Shown here: piece after piece, positions 1-12,060 of the stretch
Position numbering within the stretch: the stretch's first letter is position 1
Layout: the number at the start of each line of letters is the position of its first letter
NCBI GenBank assembly: GCA_013400115.1
Contig: VXBP01010406.1
Span: forward strand, 372,440 to 436,439
Direction: 5' to 3'
Length of the DNA: 64,000 bases
Source: Rhinopomastus cyanomelas
Lineage: Eukaryota > Chordata > Aves > Bucerotiformes > Rhinopomastidae
Position numbers and translations under genes: made by a program
The notes under the pieces: model-generated
Database searches by the model: none
What the model was told of the DNA's origin: nothing
The model's input: only the letters and a program-made list of their open reading frames with translations

Positions 1-992
1 AGCCACATATGTTTTAATCTAAATGACAATATTTAGCAACAAAACTGCTTCATTTTGACTTCACTGCATTTCTTAATCTGCAAGAGCCATAACTTAATAC
101 TAATGAAGGCAACAGGGTGGATAGATGGCTTCCATTAATTCCAAATACTGCTTATTTCCAGCACTTTTTAATTCTTTGAATATACTTCTCAGTATACTGA
201 ACTGGAGTGGAAAAATCGTTCAAATCTGAGACCGTTTAAGATTATCAGTGTCTCTGTAACTTTACAAAACTTCAGCACAACGTTTCATGTTGAGAACTTT
301 TTTTCCAGCGTATTAGGGACTATTGTGATGGTGGAGACAAGTGGCTTGAAAGATGTGGATTTCATAAACAATGAACATCGTAGCCCATGAACTAAATCCT
401 GTGTGGAAACAGTCTCAAAGGGAAGACTGGTATCCCAAGGAGGATGAAGTACATTGAGTCAAACCTTTGCACGCTGTAGGTGCAGGTACAGCAGGGCTGT
501 TGGTTCCTCACTTTCTGTACGTTTTGCTGACCCACTTTTTTGACACGGCACAAAAACGTGTTGTCTGTTTCTACCTGCTGCAATTGTGAGAAAAAGCAAA
601 CCTTTGGGCCAAGGGCTTTGTGCTCATACCTCAAGAAGCTGGGGGCCATGGGGTGTTGTTTCTTTGCCACCTGAGCAAATCTTGTCAGCATGGGAAGGTT
701 AATGAGAGCTGGGAAAGAAGAAAACACCTTGTGAGGTTTTTTCCAATAGCTTTGCTCTGTAACTGACAGGTCTTTACTGCTGAATTCCTGCATTGCCTCC
801 AAGGTTAGGCCTAGTATATTTAGGTCAAGGTGTTGCGCACTCTGCTGTCTTTTGCACTTGCACAGAAACTCTAACATTTCACGTCTCTTCAGCTCTTCTC
901 ACCTTTGTGCTGACTCCTGCACAGCCAGGATAATTTTGGTTTTATCTCTCGTGTGACCAAACATTGGTTTCCCTTCATTGAAGTCCCAAAAA
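1..992. other. Intergenic sequence, no gene recognised
   Basis: This is AT-rich unique sequence. A 161-codon open frame on the minus strand (392-877) has no recognisable domain, low complexity or splice context, and its composition looks like chance. No repeat family is recognised before the CR1 element that follows. Confidence 0.6.
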
Positions 993-994
993 AT

Positions 995-2175
995 GGATAG
1001 AATCGTTGGGGATTGGAAGGGACCTCCAAAGATCATCTAGTCCAATCCCCCTGATGCACCAGGATCATCTAGACCAAGTCACACAGGAACACAGCCAGGT
1101 GCGTTTTAAATGTCTCCAGAGAAAGAGACTGCACAACCCACCTCAGCAGCCTGTTCCAGTGCTCTGTCACCCTCACTGTGAAAAAGTTCCTTCCAATAGT
1201 TTGATGAAACCTCCTGTGTTCCAGCTCACACCCATTGCCCCTTGTGCCATCACTAGAAGACACTGAGAAGAGCCTGGCTCCATCCTCTTGACACCCATCG
1301 CTGACATATTTATAGACATTAATGAGCTCACCCCTCAGTCTCCTCTTCTCCAAGCTAAAGAGACCCATGAGGAGGTGTTCTACCTCCTTCATCATCTTTG
1401 TGGCCCTATGCTGGACACCCTCCAGCAGCTCTATGTCCTCCTTGAACTGAGGGGACCAGAACTAGACACATTATTCCAGATGCGGTCTCACCAGGGCAGA
1501 GTAGAGGAAAGGAGAATCTCTGTCCATCTGCTAACCGCTCCCCTTCTGATCCACCCCAGGATGCTGTTGGCCCTCTTGGCCACAAGAACACATTGCTGGC
1601 TCACAGTCATCCTGCTGTCCACTAGGATCCCCAGGTCCCTTCCTCCTACACTGCTCTCCAACAGGACAGTCCCCAGCCTATACTGGTACCTGGGGTTGTT
1701 CTTGCCCCAATGCAAGACTCTACACTTACCCTTGTTATACTTCATTAAATTTATCTCTGCCCAGCTCTCCAGTCTGTCCAGATCCTGCTGAATGGCAGCA
1801 CAGCCTGCTGGGGTGTCGGTGACACCACCCAGCTTTGTGTCGTCAGCAAACTTGCTGACAGTGCATGCCAATCCCTCATCCAAGTCATCAATGAATAGAT
1901 TGAACAGGACTGGTCCCAGCACCGACCCTGGGGGCACTCCACTAGATACAGGCCTCCAATCAGACTCTGTCCCACTGACCACTACTCTCTGGCTTCTACC
2001 CTGCAGCCAGTTCACCACCCACCTCACTACCCAGTCATCCAGACCACACTGCCTCAGTTTGGCTGCGAGGATGCTGTGGGAGACTGTGTCAAATGCCTTA
2101 CTGAAGTCAACACAGAGCACATCCACCACTCTGAGGGTACTCGTGGTTACTCTTTCACAGAAATGCCACTCTGAG
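995..2175 (-). mobile_element. CR1 LINE, 5'-truncated, with reverse transcriptase segment
   Basis: The element lies on the minus strand with its 3' end at the left, where the typical avian CR1 3' UTR appears (GGGATTGGAAGGGACC-type block followed by ATCATCTAGTCCAATCC). Reading leftward to rightward on the plus strand gives the 3' UTR, the C-terminal end of ORF2, then the reverse transcriptase core. The same order and closely similar sequence recur at 22,316-23,830, which confirms the assignment. The right boundary is uncertain: homology to the second copy fades near 2,136, and a short stretch to about 2,175 may still be CR1. No full 5' region or ORF1 is present, so the copy cannot be autonomous. 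Confidence 0.95.
1488..2129 (-). pseudogene. CR1 ORF2 reverse transcriptase fragment
   Basis: A 213-residue open frame encodes the middle of a CR1-type reverse transcriptase. It starts near a VDFSKAFDTVSH block, then GVPPGSVLGPVLFNLFIDDL, then the catalytic FADDTKLGG motif, in the order expected of LINE reverse transcriptases. In live elements this enzyme copies element RNA into DNA at a nicked target. Here the endonuclease domain and N-terminal polymerase motifs are missing because of 5' truncation, and the frame is lost before the usual C-terminus. The methionine at the start is internal, so this is a dead remnant rather than a host gene. The same region is found, more decayed, at 23,004-23,510. 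Confidence 0.93.
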
Positions 2176-2558
2176 AGAAGAATGTGGTTGTGAGTGAGCT
2201 TTCAGTTCCTTGTCAGATGGTATTTTATTCCACAACAAATTCTTCACGTAATTACAAGGACATGATTCATCTCTAGACAAGTGCCAGCTGCTGCTGACAA
2301 TTTTTAGTAAGGAGTTGATTGTTGACAGTGGATCAAGTCATAAATTCTTTGTTCAGCTTCCACTATAGGTGGTATGAAAACTTCTCAATTCTGAGTTTAA
2401 AAAGGCAAATAAACCACAAAGAAACAGTCACATGTACACAAAGAAACTCTTCCTAGTGGGGACTGACTCATGCAAAGAATGTCTAACCAAAGATGGAGAG
2501 CAAGACCACAAAAAATCCTCCTGTTTTATCTCTAGCAGACCACGTTTTCGTGTTTCCC
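2176..2558. other. Unique intergenic sequence
   Basis: AT-rich sequence between two CR1 pieces. I see no gene, RNA or repeat in it. Confidence 0.5.
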
Positions 2559-2583
2559 AGATGGTGCAGTTCAGGGTCTCGTG
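2559..2583 (+). mobile_element. Short CR1 ORF2 (endonuclease-region) scrap
   Basis: These 25 bases match positions 4,469-4,493 of the plus-strand CR1 endonuclease fragment with about one mismatch in the last 23 bases (shared core AGTTCAGGGTCTCGTGTG). The match ends where a minus-strand CR1 3' end begins. It is too short to be certain on its own. Confidence 0.55.
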
Positions 2584-2712
2584 TGCTGGAAGGGACCTCA
2601 ATGATCATCTATGACCAATCCTCTGCCATAGGAAGGGACACTTCTCATTCGACTGGGTTACACACAGCCCCATGCACCACGGCCTTGAGCACTTCCAGGG
2701 ATGGGGCAAGGC
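2584..2712 (-). mobile_element. CR1 3'-end fragment
   Basis: The segment contains GGAAGGGACCTCAATGATCATCTA near its left end, a diverged CTCTGCCATAGG-CAGGGACAC block and CACTTCCAGGGATGGGG, the standard order of a CR1 3' UTR read on the minus strand. It belongs to a different, more diverged subfamily than the element at 995-2,175. Confidence 0.85.
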
Positions 2713-4245
2713 TACTGAGGTGGTAGGAAGGCTGGGCTAACGTGGATCAATGCACAGCCATGCTCAAATTGTTCAGCTGAAACAGCCAGGAGCCAGCCCG
2801 ACTTACCCAGATGTAAACAGATCTGTAGCAGACTCCAGATGAAGAATCACATATGTAAAATCAGAAGCTTGTGCAGCTCAAAGGGTTGTATAAAATCTCC
2901 TTCTCTGACAAAAGTTAGTGTTGCTAAAAACTGCAGGCCAGTTACTGAGATTTTTCTTTCCATGTCTTCAAAGCATTTTAGCCAATTTACAGGCAACTAT
3001 GTGGCTGTTCGCAGACTCGAGACCTCAAAGCTGAGCAACTCGATAAATAAGAAGTGTGTATAAGTGTATATGTGGCACCTCTACATAATCACTTCATCCC
3101 CTTCCACCTGCTTCCAAGGAAGAAAGTTTCAGGCAAAAATCCCACATGCCAAGTTTCATCTCTGTTCACGTAATTCTGAGTGAATCGCTGCTCCCTGTTG
3201 CCCCTCCCAACAGGAGACCTTATTATTCTCTTGATGAGAGGATGGTCCATGCTCGTACGATGGAGTATTTGGCAAATCCATCTCCAGAATTAATTCTGAG
3301 ATTGTGAAGAAGGGATGCAAAGAAAAGCTGTGGTGATTTACAGTTTGAAGACACAGCTGACGTGAAAATAAACTCTGGATCGGTTTCTTCTCTAGGTCTC
3401 AGTTCCATTAGAATAATGACAGTAGGTGACATTTTTCACATTTTAATTGGTGTTTTGCTGATTTTATCAGAATTTCTGCTGATCAAAGCAGATTGGCTAT
3501 TTATTTATTTTACAGTGGTGCTAACTAATCAGTGGAAGTTTAATGTACTGTAATGAATTTTAAATATCCTCCTAGTCATTACTAGAGTGTGAATCTCGAC
3601 TCTCTCTCTCGTAACCGTTTAAATAATTAATTACTTGAGTAGCAGGAAAAGGTAACATTTAATATAATAATATTTTCTTTGAAATATTTCAGTGGGTGTT
3701 TTATAGTTCTATCTCAAATTAGTAAGTAATCATTCTAACCAGTGTGTTGCCTCCCCCCACCACACACATAGAACTCTCTTAACCCAATCCTGACTGCGCT
3801 CGTTCGGACTGATGGTGAATGACTCAATTATTAGTTGATTCCACTGACTCACTGAGTGACTTGTTTTTTATATGATTTATACTTCAGTGACTTTGTTTTA
3901 ATTGGTTTCTTTTATGTTATTTATCCATACAGATGTATCTCATGTTTAAAAAAATATTAATGATGCTTTTTATCTCATAGTATTGTTTCCCACCAATCAT
4001 AAATCAACATCATGAATATAAAAGAACAAGGAAAGTTAAAAAACAGTAATAGACCAACTGATATAGTTGGTTAAACCCGTGATACAATTCTTTACCTATT
4101 CTTTTGTTCATGAAAGACCTTTACGGTTCATCTAAATGTTTAGGAATAGGTTACTTGCCGTGAACTAGCGTGTTAGACTTTAAGGACCCAGTGCCAAGAT
4201 GCGAAGAATTTGGCATCTTTTTATTTTTAACAGGTATCTGTTATC
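2713..4245. other. Unique AT-rich intergenic sequence
   Basis: No gene or repeat is recognised. From about 3,580 to 4,130 the sequence is strongly AT-rich with runs of ATTAAT-like words, which could be neutral desert or weakly conserved regulatory DNA; nothing decides between them. Confidence 0.5.
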
Positions 4246-4247
4246 AG

Positions 4248-4872
4248 GCCGTGGTTCTCATAGGGGATTTTAACTACCCTGATATTTGCTGGAAGACCTA
4301 CTCAGCCAGCCATTCACAGTCCAGGAGGTTCCTCCAGTGTATTAGTGACAATTTCCTGGGTGGAGGAGCCCACTGGGAGAGGAGCACTGCTGGGTATTGT
4401 ACTCAGCAACAATGAGTGTCTGGTTGAAGCAGTGAAGGTTGAGGGCAGCCTTGGATGCAGTGACCATGAGATGGTGGAGTTCAGGGTCTCGTGTGGTAGG
4501 AAGAGAATACCCAACAGAAACAACCCTGGACTGAGGGAGGGCCAACTATGTCCTTTTCAAGCAATTGCTAGGGGAAATCCCATAGGATGGGGTACTGGCA
4601 GGAAAAGGGGCCCAAGTTAGCTGGTTAACAGTCAAAGATCACTTCTTTGCCCAAGACAAGAACATTCCAACAGGAAAGAAGTCAAGGAAGGGAGCCAGAC
4701 AACCAGCACAGTTAAACAGGGAGCTGCTGGGCAAACTGAAGAGGAAGAAGAAAGTTTAAAGGTCGTGGAAGGAGGGGATGGCCACTTGGGGTGATTATAA
4801 GGCTCTGGTGAGAGAATGTAGGGATGCCACTAGGAAAGCCAAGGCCTCCTTGGAATTAACCCTGCAAACCAG
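4248..4872 (+). mobile_element. CR1 LINE internal fragment, endonuclease region of ORF2
   Basis: Translation gives DFNYPDICWK followed by a GCSDHEMVEF motif, the hallmark C-terminal part of the APE-type endonuclease of CR1 ORF2, which nicks target DNA before reverse transcription. A frameshift separates the first part (4,248-4,415) from the second (4,345-4,620). A further shifted frame continues to about 4,870 with the lysine/arginine-rich linker before reverse transcriptase. Both ends are truncated and there is no 3' UTR, so this is an internal scrap, unlike the usual 3'-anchored CR1 copies. Confidence 0.93.
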
Positions 4873-6267
4873 GTAAATAAGCAGAAGTGTTTGTGATTTG
4901 TAGTGATTTTTATTTCTCTCTAGAATATATTGTTTCACCTTTGCAACCAGAGCAAAACAGATATCCTATTCCTCAAAGAGTACTAATAAAAGGCTTTTTC
5001 AGGGGCCATATTCAGAAAGACACAGATGTATTCTGAGTGTATTTGCTGTTCTGTTGCTGCTTGTACTGCGTTTAACGTGTGAAAATGTCAGAGCTGTGAT
5101 GTGTGGAGTGAGCCTCATTTTGTGCCAAACACTTCCCATACGTTTCGGTAGCTACGCTGGAATCTGTCTGGTCTGTTGGGGTTTGGTAGCTGGAGGAATT
5201 AATGAATATTCATTCCTTTTCCCTGGGTACAAAGTAAAATAACTAGTAATTAGTATAATATTTAATACTCCTATTCAAAATAAATAAATCTTTTGTGAAA
5301 AAAGAATCTAATTATTATAATGTAGCAACTTCTGCGTGTGTAACTGAAATTGGATGTGCTGTTTTGAAAATGCTTTTAAGCCCTCATTTACATGTTTCCA
5401 GATCAGTTAATTATTCCCCTTGTATGCATAAAACAGAACTCTGGATTGCACTTGCATATATTATTCATTTTGCTATCTATCTTCTAAGTTTAGCTGATTC
5501 TAGTATTTTAATTTTACATTATTATTTTACCAGCGATATTTGTCTTCCGATATGGAAGTTATTCTTGGTTTTATGCTCATTTTGAAATGAGATGTCTTGC
5601 ATGGTAATAAGTGGGACCATTATAACCTGAGCCTTGTATTTTGCTTAGCGCACTAAATTAGTCGCATCTTGTGTTTCTGCGAATCTGAAGGAGAAGAGAG
5701 TTCATAAAATGAAGGGCAGGAGCTGTGAAACCTGTCACCAGAGTCAGAGCTTGGGCGTTGCTCTAGTAGGGCCTGACCCAAAGCCTGCTGAAATCTGCAG
5801 GACAGATTGTGGAGGGTTTTCAAGGCAACCTTCCATGTTTATCTCGGCATCAGTTGTCGAGTTTAGTATTTGGTCGTTATGGCCACAGGTCCAGCTCACT
5901 AGATCCACCTCCTTCTTCCTGGCTGTGAAGGTGTAAGCAGGGAGATGTTGGACACCAGTGAGCCAACTGCAACGGTGTCGTTCCCCTTTGGATACTTCTG
6001 TGAGCAAACCAACAGAGACCTGTTGTACACTGCTAGCACTGCGGCCGATTTCTGTCCTCCCTGCAGACTGGAAAGAGAGTAAGTGGAACCTCTTCACTTA
6101 CTGCTGTGTCTTATGGAGCAGATCAAGATGAGTGCCAGCACGCACAGGAACCACTGGGTGATGAGGCCCAGATGGTGGTTCCAACAGCACTGGAGTTCTT
6201 TAAAAGATGTGAGGACACTGCACTCCAGAGACACGGTTAAGTGGTGACCTGGTTGTGCTGGTTTAAC
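4873..6267. other. Unique intergenic sequence
   Basis: Mostly AT-rich to 5,650, more balanced afterwards. Open frames such as 5,295-5,585 are leucine/serine/tyrosine-rich translations of AT-rich DNA with no recognised domain. No repeat family seen. Confidence 0.5.
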
Positions 6268-6322
6268 ACTTGAACTCAATGAACTCAAAGGTCTTTCCCG
6301 ATGTAAACAATTCAAGAATGAT
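6268..6322 (+). mobile_element. Diverged CR1 3' terminus (short)
   Basis: The block CTCAAAGGTCTTTCCC followed by GTAAACAATTC and an ATGATG tail resembles the last 50 bases of a plus-strand CR1 (GGTCTTTCCCAACCTAAA type). It is short and diverged, so chance resemblance is possible. Confidence 0.5.
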
Positions 6323-7812
6323 GCCAGAGGTTCAGCCTGCCAGGCAATAATATTTAGTAGCACTAAGGGTTTGACTGCTCCTGTTATGTCATTTGACTTT
6401 TTCTTTCTGGAGGGTGGGGATTAGGATTTCCAGGAAACTTTGGACAAGCACCAGGGCTTTGTCTAGAGCTGTGGAGTATGAGGAAGGATGAGGCAGTGCT
6501 CCTGTTGGATAGGAGCTTGAGCTGAATGTTAAGGAAGCCAGACAGGATGATGTAAAATATGTGCAGAGGATGCAGGAAGAACTGAAGGCTAGTGAGTGCT
6601 AGGGAGGGGTTAAGAGGCAGAGACAAGTCTGTAGCTGGTTTAAATGTGATTAGGATAGCAGAGAGTTTTCTAGACATGCAGAGAGCAGAGCTTTAGGGAT
6701 GCTGACCACACAGAAAATTGTGCTAAACAGACATGCAAGAACCAGATGACCTTTTCCTGTCTCACAAGACATGACTTTCTTCTCTAAGTTCCTCTCGAGA
6801 ACACAGAAGGGAAATTGCTGGAACTGTGATTAGCAAGTGTAGGATGTGCACAAGGGTTGTGACAGTGTTTATTTCTTTCCACAAGATCCTGCCTGTTTTC
6901 AGGGCCCAGAACATGTGGTGTTTGCACGACAGTAGCTTCTTTTCCTTCTCCAAACACGACACACTTCTTTACCACATGCTTTTCAAACTTTGAAGAGTGA
7001 ATGACTAATTTACCCAGGGGGCTATTCATTTTTTCAAGCATTAATGAAATTGCTTTCACCTTTGTGAAGTGAGTGAATAGGATTATCCCCATTACAGAGA
7101 TTACTCGTTGAGGTAGAGTGTTAAAAAGTAATCTCTAAGTTTGCATGCACGATTCAAGATGGAAAGACCTTCATTTTTATCCTTTTTAGCATTAAATGTC
7201 ATGTTTGTATTCAGACACAACTCCCGGTGGTTTGGGGCACAAATGAAGATGTCAGCAAAGATTGAGTTATCAAATAATGAGTCTGAAAATGGAGAATGGG
7301 CTATGAAAAAGAATCTCTTCAAAGCTGCATTTCATCTCGCTTTGCTAAGGGGCTCAGTGGTGGTTGAGGGCAGAATCCAGTTCTCTAAAACAAGTTTGTA
7401 TTCATTAATAAATAATTGTTAATTTGGTTTTTACCGGTACCCCTGTTCGAATGTTTTCCAACTTCAGCAAGAAATGCAGTTGTGAATTCTACAGCTAGTC
7501 TCGTGTATAAGATTACTCTCAAAACACAGTCCAGATTATTTGAAGGAGGAGAAACGAAGATCGTACAGTTTAAAAAAATAAACATTCATATTAAATTGGT
7601 CCTGTATGAGCAGCCTCTATCCCAGTGCTACACAACCCCTGAAAGCTTTGGCTCTGGAAGGTTTTGCCAGCACCGTTTTCTGTATGTCCTGTCTTTCTGG
7701 GGAGTCATCTCATCTCTGATTTCTTCAACTTCTTCTCTGGTGACATGCTGAGGTAACAGGAATTATTTAAACAGAGAAGTGTGAATGTCTGAGGAATTTC
7801 TGATTCCACGCA
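6323..7812. other. Unique intergenic sequence
   Basis: No gene, RNA or mobile element is recognised. Open frames on both strands here are under 115 codons and mutually overlapping, as expected of non-coding DNA. Confidence 0.5.
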
Positions 7813-7814
7813 AA

Positions 7815-7842
7815 GGTTGTGAACCTTTGGAGGTTCACAACC
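7815..7842. repeat. Perfect 12-bp inverted repeat (hairpin)
   Basis: GGTTGTGAACCT (7,815-7,826) and its exact reverse complement AGGTTCACAACC (7,831-7,842) flank a TTGG loop. It sits directly at the left edge of a plus-strand CR1 3' end, so it may be a foldback made when that copy inserted. Confidence 0.85.
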
Positions 7843-7981
7843 AGGGTTAGGCTGGATGAGGTGCTGAGTGGCATGATCTAGATGTTAGGTTTACTGGGTT
7901 GATTTGGATTTAGGTTGGACTTGGATGATCTTTGAGGTCTTTTCCAACCTTATCACTCCTGTGACACTGGGATACTGTGAA
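7843..7981 (+). mobile_element. CR1 3' end, subfamily with GTGATACTGTGA tail
   Basis: Contains ATGATCTAGATGTTAGG, TTACTGGGTTGATTTGG and TCTTTTCCAACCTTATCAC, ending in a GATACTGTGAA tail rather than the usual ATTCTATGATT. The same arrangement is seen at 44,514-44,613 on this strand and at 10,960-11,062 on the other, which defines a shared subfamily. Confidence 0.88.
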
Positions 7982-8085
7982 ATGATGAGGGCTCTAGTAG
8001 GATGTTTGCTCCCATCTTGTGAATTGTCACATTCTTTATTTAAGAAGGTGTGGACCTGCTGCTGTGGGATATGATTGAGCTGTGA

Positions 8086-8167
8086 CCTTGTAGTGGTGAT
8101 TCCTAGGTTGGGCAGGGTGAGCTTAAAGACCTCTTCCAACCAAAGAGATTCTGTGATTCTGATTCTG
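8086..8167 (+). mobile_element. Short CR1 3' end
   Basis: GGTGATTCCTAGGTTGGGC, then AAGACCTCTTCCAACC and a GATTCTGTGATTCTGATTC tail; this is a plus-strand CR1 terminus with the octamer-like tail. Confidence 0.75.
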
Positions 8168-10680
8168 ACCTCCGTGGTCTGTTCCTTTCCCATCTCACAC
8201 CACCTTAGCATCTTTTACCCTAGTTTCATTGTGTCTATCCTGCCTCAAGACTTCCTCCTCATCTTTCTCCCCCAAGATCAGATCCACCCATGCACCAACC
8301 AGCCAAGTGGGTTATCTGCGTGTTTGCAGCAGGGCTGCATTTTCTCTAGCTCTCCTGTGGCATTCTCTCTGATGTGGATCTTCCTCTTTGTCCTCCACGT
8401 TTTCATGGTCCACAAAATACTGAAGGAGGCTGGCATTGATCAATAGCACCCTTAGAAACAGTCTGGACAGGCCACTCCTCTCAGAGCCATGCGTTAGCCC
8501 TTGCCAGACGCTGGCAGATCTTCTCGCCTTTGGCTCTTGGCTTACGTCTTCAAGGCTGTCGCATCAACTGTCATGACTTTGTGTTTAAATTAAATCGTAA
8601 ATTGAAAAGAAAAAGACCCTAGCATGAAGGATGTGCCAGCCTGCTGGCTTTCTTGTGCTGGCCCAGAGTCTTGCCTGCACACAGGGAGCTGAAAAACTGC
8701 AGAGGGAAGAAGAGGGGCTCATTCCCAACAGCAAATCTGAGGAACACTTTTCTTTCCTTTCGTTGCTGAGATGACCAAATGCCAGCTCTGAGTGTGGATG
8801 TTTTGCAGCTCTTTGTTTTAGTTGTTTTAGCACTGCACAGCTTGCTGCAGGTGCTGGGAACTTTGATACGACTGAATGGTAACTGAACCAGGGGTAACAA
8901 TGCTCCAGATAGTCTTGAGAACTAGGGCTCAGTGACACTGTCAGAGCAAGCTGGTCTTTCATTCTAACTTGGGGTCTTTAAGAAGGTGTTTCTCAATGTG
9001 TTTCTTTCTGTTTCACTTTGGTCTTTCTTAATAATTCATCTCTCAAGTCTGCATTAAAGAGTTTTATTGTACTAAATACCAAGACTAACTCAGGTCCTCA
9101 GTGTAGGGATTTGCTTTGTCAGTTCTGTAAACTTTTGTGCATATCTACATATGTCTGACCTTTCAGGAGAAGACACCCATGAGAAGGAAAGTAGAAACTG
9201 TAGTGCCAATTATCTTTTTTATTATTATTTATTATAATATTTATTAATAATTATAATATTGATATTTATTATGATATTATTCTTTGGGCTCCCAGTGTTT
9301 CAGAAGGCTTCTGTAGAAATAGGGACTACTTGCCACTTGTGGAGACTGATGTGTCTCACTCTTCTTGTGAGTGATGTATGTTTTTCAGGACTTTGCTTCC
9401 TAACAAGTCTGTGTTGGCTTGAGGCATTTCCTCCTCTGTTTTGAAGTAGCCAGTTCTTTGAAAAAATCAGTTTGAGGTGGGTGTTGTTACACATCCAAAG
9501 AGTTGTGGTGGAACTAAGCTGCTTCCCTGCTGTACTTAGGGTTACGTACAAAATTGAACTGGAATTCATGTCCCATTAGATAATGGAAACTATTAGGTCA
9601 TCTGTGAATATTTTAAAATCAGAGGAAAAACATGTTTCTGACTTGTGCTTTTGTGCACCCAAACCTTTTGCACCAGGGAGCTGCCAATACTAAGTCTAAG
9701 TGTGTTCTCTCCAGTAACGGAGAGAACAGCATCCTCTGGGAATCGTCTTGCTGCTGGGCATGATTGCAAGGCTTTTCCTTCTCCTTCCAAACACCCACAA
9801 GTGAGGTAAGGGAGATGTGCTACTATTGATCTGCAGAGGTACCACTGGGCGAGTCGCTTGTCATACGAAATGTGTCAAAATTTGCACATCAATTGCTGCA
9901 GTCACTTCAAGAGTCCGGGAACAACAAAGAGAACCACATGCCACTTACACACCTCAGCAACAACTCTCTTGCTTCAGGCACCGGAGCTGTAATAACTGCT
10001 GGCATTTTCATTCCAAACCCTGTTTTCTGAGAAATTTAAAAGAGCACCAGCTTGTGTGAATGGGACGGAGAAGGGGCTGCTGCTTTCTGCTTGCTTGTCA
10101 CCCTGCTCCTCTTAAAGATTCTGTTACTGTAATTCTGCAAGGTGCAGTGGTTTTTCCTTCAGCTCCATCCGTAAAGGTGGTGTAAAATCTGCTTTGGTGT
10201 AAACGCATCCCGCTACGTGACCAAATGCAACTACAGGCATGTTGGATGTTTTGGTGGTGATTTATTTTATTAAATCAAGTCCATTGAAATTCACTCATCA
10301 GCAATACACTTCCGAGACTGACCTCACCCCATCTTTCTTCCCAAAAATTTCTACATAAAAATCATCTTGCTTTCATGGCAGGATGTCTGGTTGGTTTTTT
10401 ATTTTTAATCTGTTAAATTTCTTTGCTGTGGCACGTAAAACTTCATTTGGAAAAAAACTCAGTCTAAACTCTTAAACAGAGCAATTTTTAATGTCTTGTT
10501 CTAGGTGATCTAAAAAGCTTCTAAATACAACTTGCGTATCTATTTAGGATCGGCATTTCTTCAGTGTCCTCACTACAGTCATGTTTTCATTTGTTATTAA
10601 AAGCTTTTGTAAGGTTTTAGATGTCTCTCGGAGGAACCGTTTTGACTACTAGAGAGCAACCTGCTCTATTAAGAGAAGAC
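8168..10680. other. Unique intergenic sequence
   Basis: No gene or mobile element recognised apart from the AT-rich simple sequence noted separately. Open frames (for example 8,585-8,962 minus, 9,817-10,059 plus) show no domain and no codon pattern that would argue for coding. Confidence 0.5.
9212..9286. repeat. AT-rich simple sequence
   Basis: An irregular run of TTATTATTA and ATAATATT units, almost free of G and C. Confidence 0.8.
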
Positions 10681-10743
10681 AGAGGGGTTGGAACGTGGTG
10701 GCCTCTGAGGTCCCTGCCAGCCTAGACCATTCTAGGATTCTAC
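10681..10743 (+). mobile_element. Short CR1 3' end
   Basis: GGGGTTGGAACGTGGTGGCC, CTCTGAGGTCCCTGCCAGCC and ACCATTCTAGGATTCTAC reproduce the final 60 bases of a plus-strand CR1 with moderate divergence. Confidence 0.8.
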
Positions 10744-10959
10744 AGCGACTGAGTAAAAGGCAAGTGAAACACTGGCACAGGGAAGGTTGGCTGATGTGCA
10801 CCTTCCTGATGGAAGGGAAGGTTCTTGTGTCTTGTGCTAATCTGAGCTCAGGTTTCCAGGAGTGACTGGCTTATTAGCAACACAGATTCTACTGGAATGA
10901 TTCATTTACTTCTCTGTATGTTGAACCTAGGCCAAGCTAGCCCTGCTGAAAACTCTTTT

Positions 10960-11062
10960 CGCAGTATCACAGTAATGAGAAGGTTGGAAAAGACCTTAAA
11001 GATCATCCAGTCCAACCTAAATCCAAATAAACCCAGTAAACCTAACATCTAGATCAATGCAA
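10960..11062 (-). mobile_element. CR1 3' end, subfamily with GTGATACTGTGA tail
   Basis: Reverse complement of the arrangement at 7,871-7,981: the tail CAGTATCACAGTAATGAG is at the left, then AGGTTGGAAAAGACCTT, then AACCCAGTAAACCTAACATC. Sequence to about 11,090 may also belong to it. Confidence 0.88.
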
Positions 11063-12060
11063 TGGTGGCCCAACTTGCCACCTGACAGGAAGGCTTTACT
11101 GGTAGTGACTGGTCGGTTGTGGTATTTGTGCCAAACAACTAGTTTACACAGAGATGGTAATATTGAGTGACACCAAGAATGAAGCCTGCAGAATGTGGAT
11201 GAAGGGTGGTGAGTGGAGCAGACCACTCATGGAGCTGCTTAGAGCAAGTTCTCAATGTTATTAGACAGCAGAGAATCCAGATGGATGCTCAAATCTTAAA
11301 GACATTTTTGGCCAAGCTTTGTTGTCTCTGCTGCTCCTAGAACTCCTTGATTACCTCTTGTTCCCATCCTCAGCATTCAGCCAGGGGCTTTGCATCACCG
11401 AGTAGCTGCAGGGATAGAATTCTGTCCCTTTCTGCTTTCCCCACCTCTCATGGCTTTTTGTTGGTGGGTTTTTTTCCCCCCATAAAAGAAGGTCTAGCCA
11501 GGTGCCACCCCCTGTTTCCCATGTTATGCTCTTGAATTTTTGGCAATGAGGTGCTTGAACAGAGTGACAAGGAAACAGGAGACCCGAGTGCTCGAAGTGG
11601 CAAGCTCAGACATAACCACGAGACTAAATTACCTGTGTGGAATCGCTGTAATTTCACGGGAAATTGTCTGCTCAACCATTTTCAACATTTGGGTCTGTAC
11701 CAAGCAGTTCACGTGGCAAATCTTTTGCTGTAACGTCTTTAGCCAGCGTAACGTTGAGACGATGCTTTTCTGGAGTGAAAAAGCATTCCTGTCTCTCTGT
11801 GCAGCGGTACAGCTGGTGCTTTCTGCACAGCTCCACGTGTCAGCAGGAGTTCCTTCAAGTGGACTTGATTCACGGGGCCTGGGGCTCGCCCTGGAAGGGA
11901 ATCCAGGAGTGCAGATGTGCTGCTGTTCACTAAACACCTCCACACAGTGGCTTTCTGCCCACCTCCGCTACACAGTCCTCTATTTGCCCTATTCATAGGA
12001 TGCGTTTTCCTCCTGCTGTGGGAATCCACTTTCTAAGCACACATGAGGAGATATGACTGT
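11063..12060. other. Unique intergenic sequence
   Basis: No gene recognised. Several overlapping open frames on both strands between 11,540 and 12,030 (up to 152 codons) lie in GC-richer DNA. None shows a domain, so all are treated as chance. Confidence 0.5.

Noticed and set aside
392..877. A 161-codon minus-strand frame
   Set aside because: It has no domain, no splice context and no family resemblance; its length is within chance for this amount of DNA.
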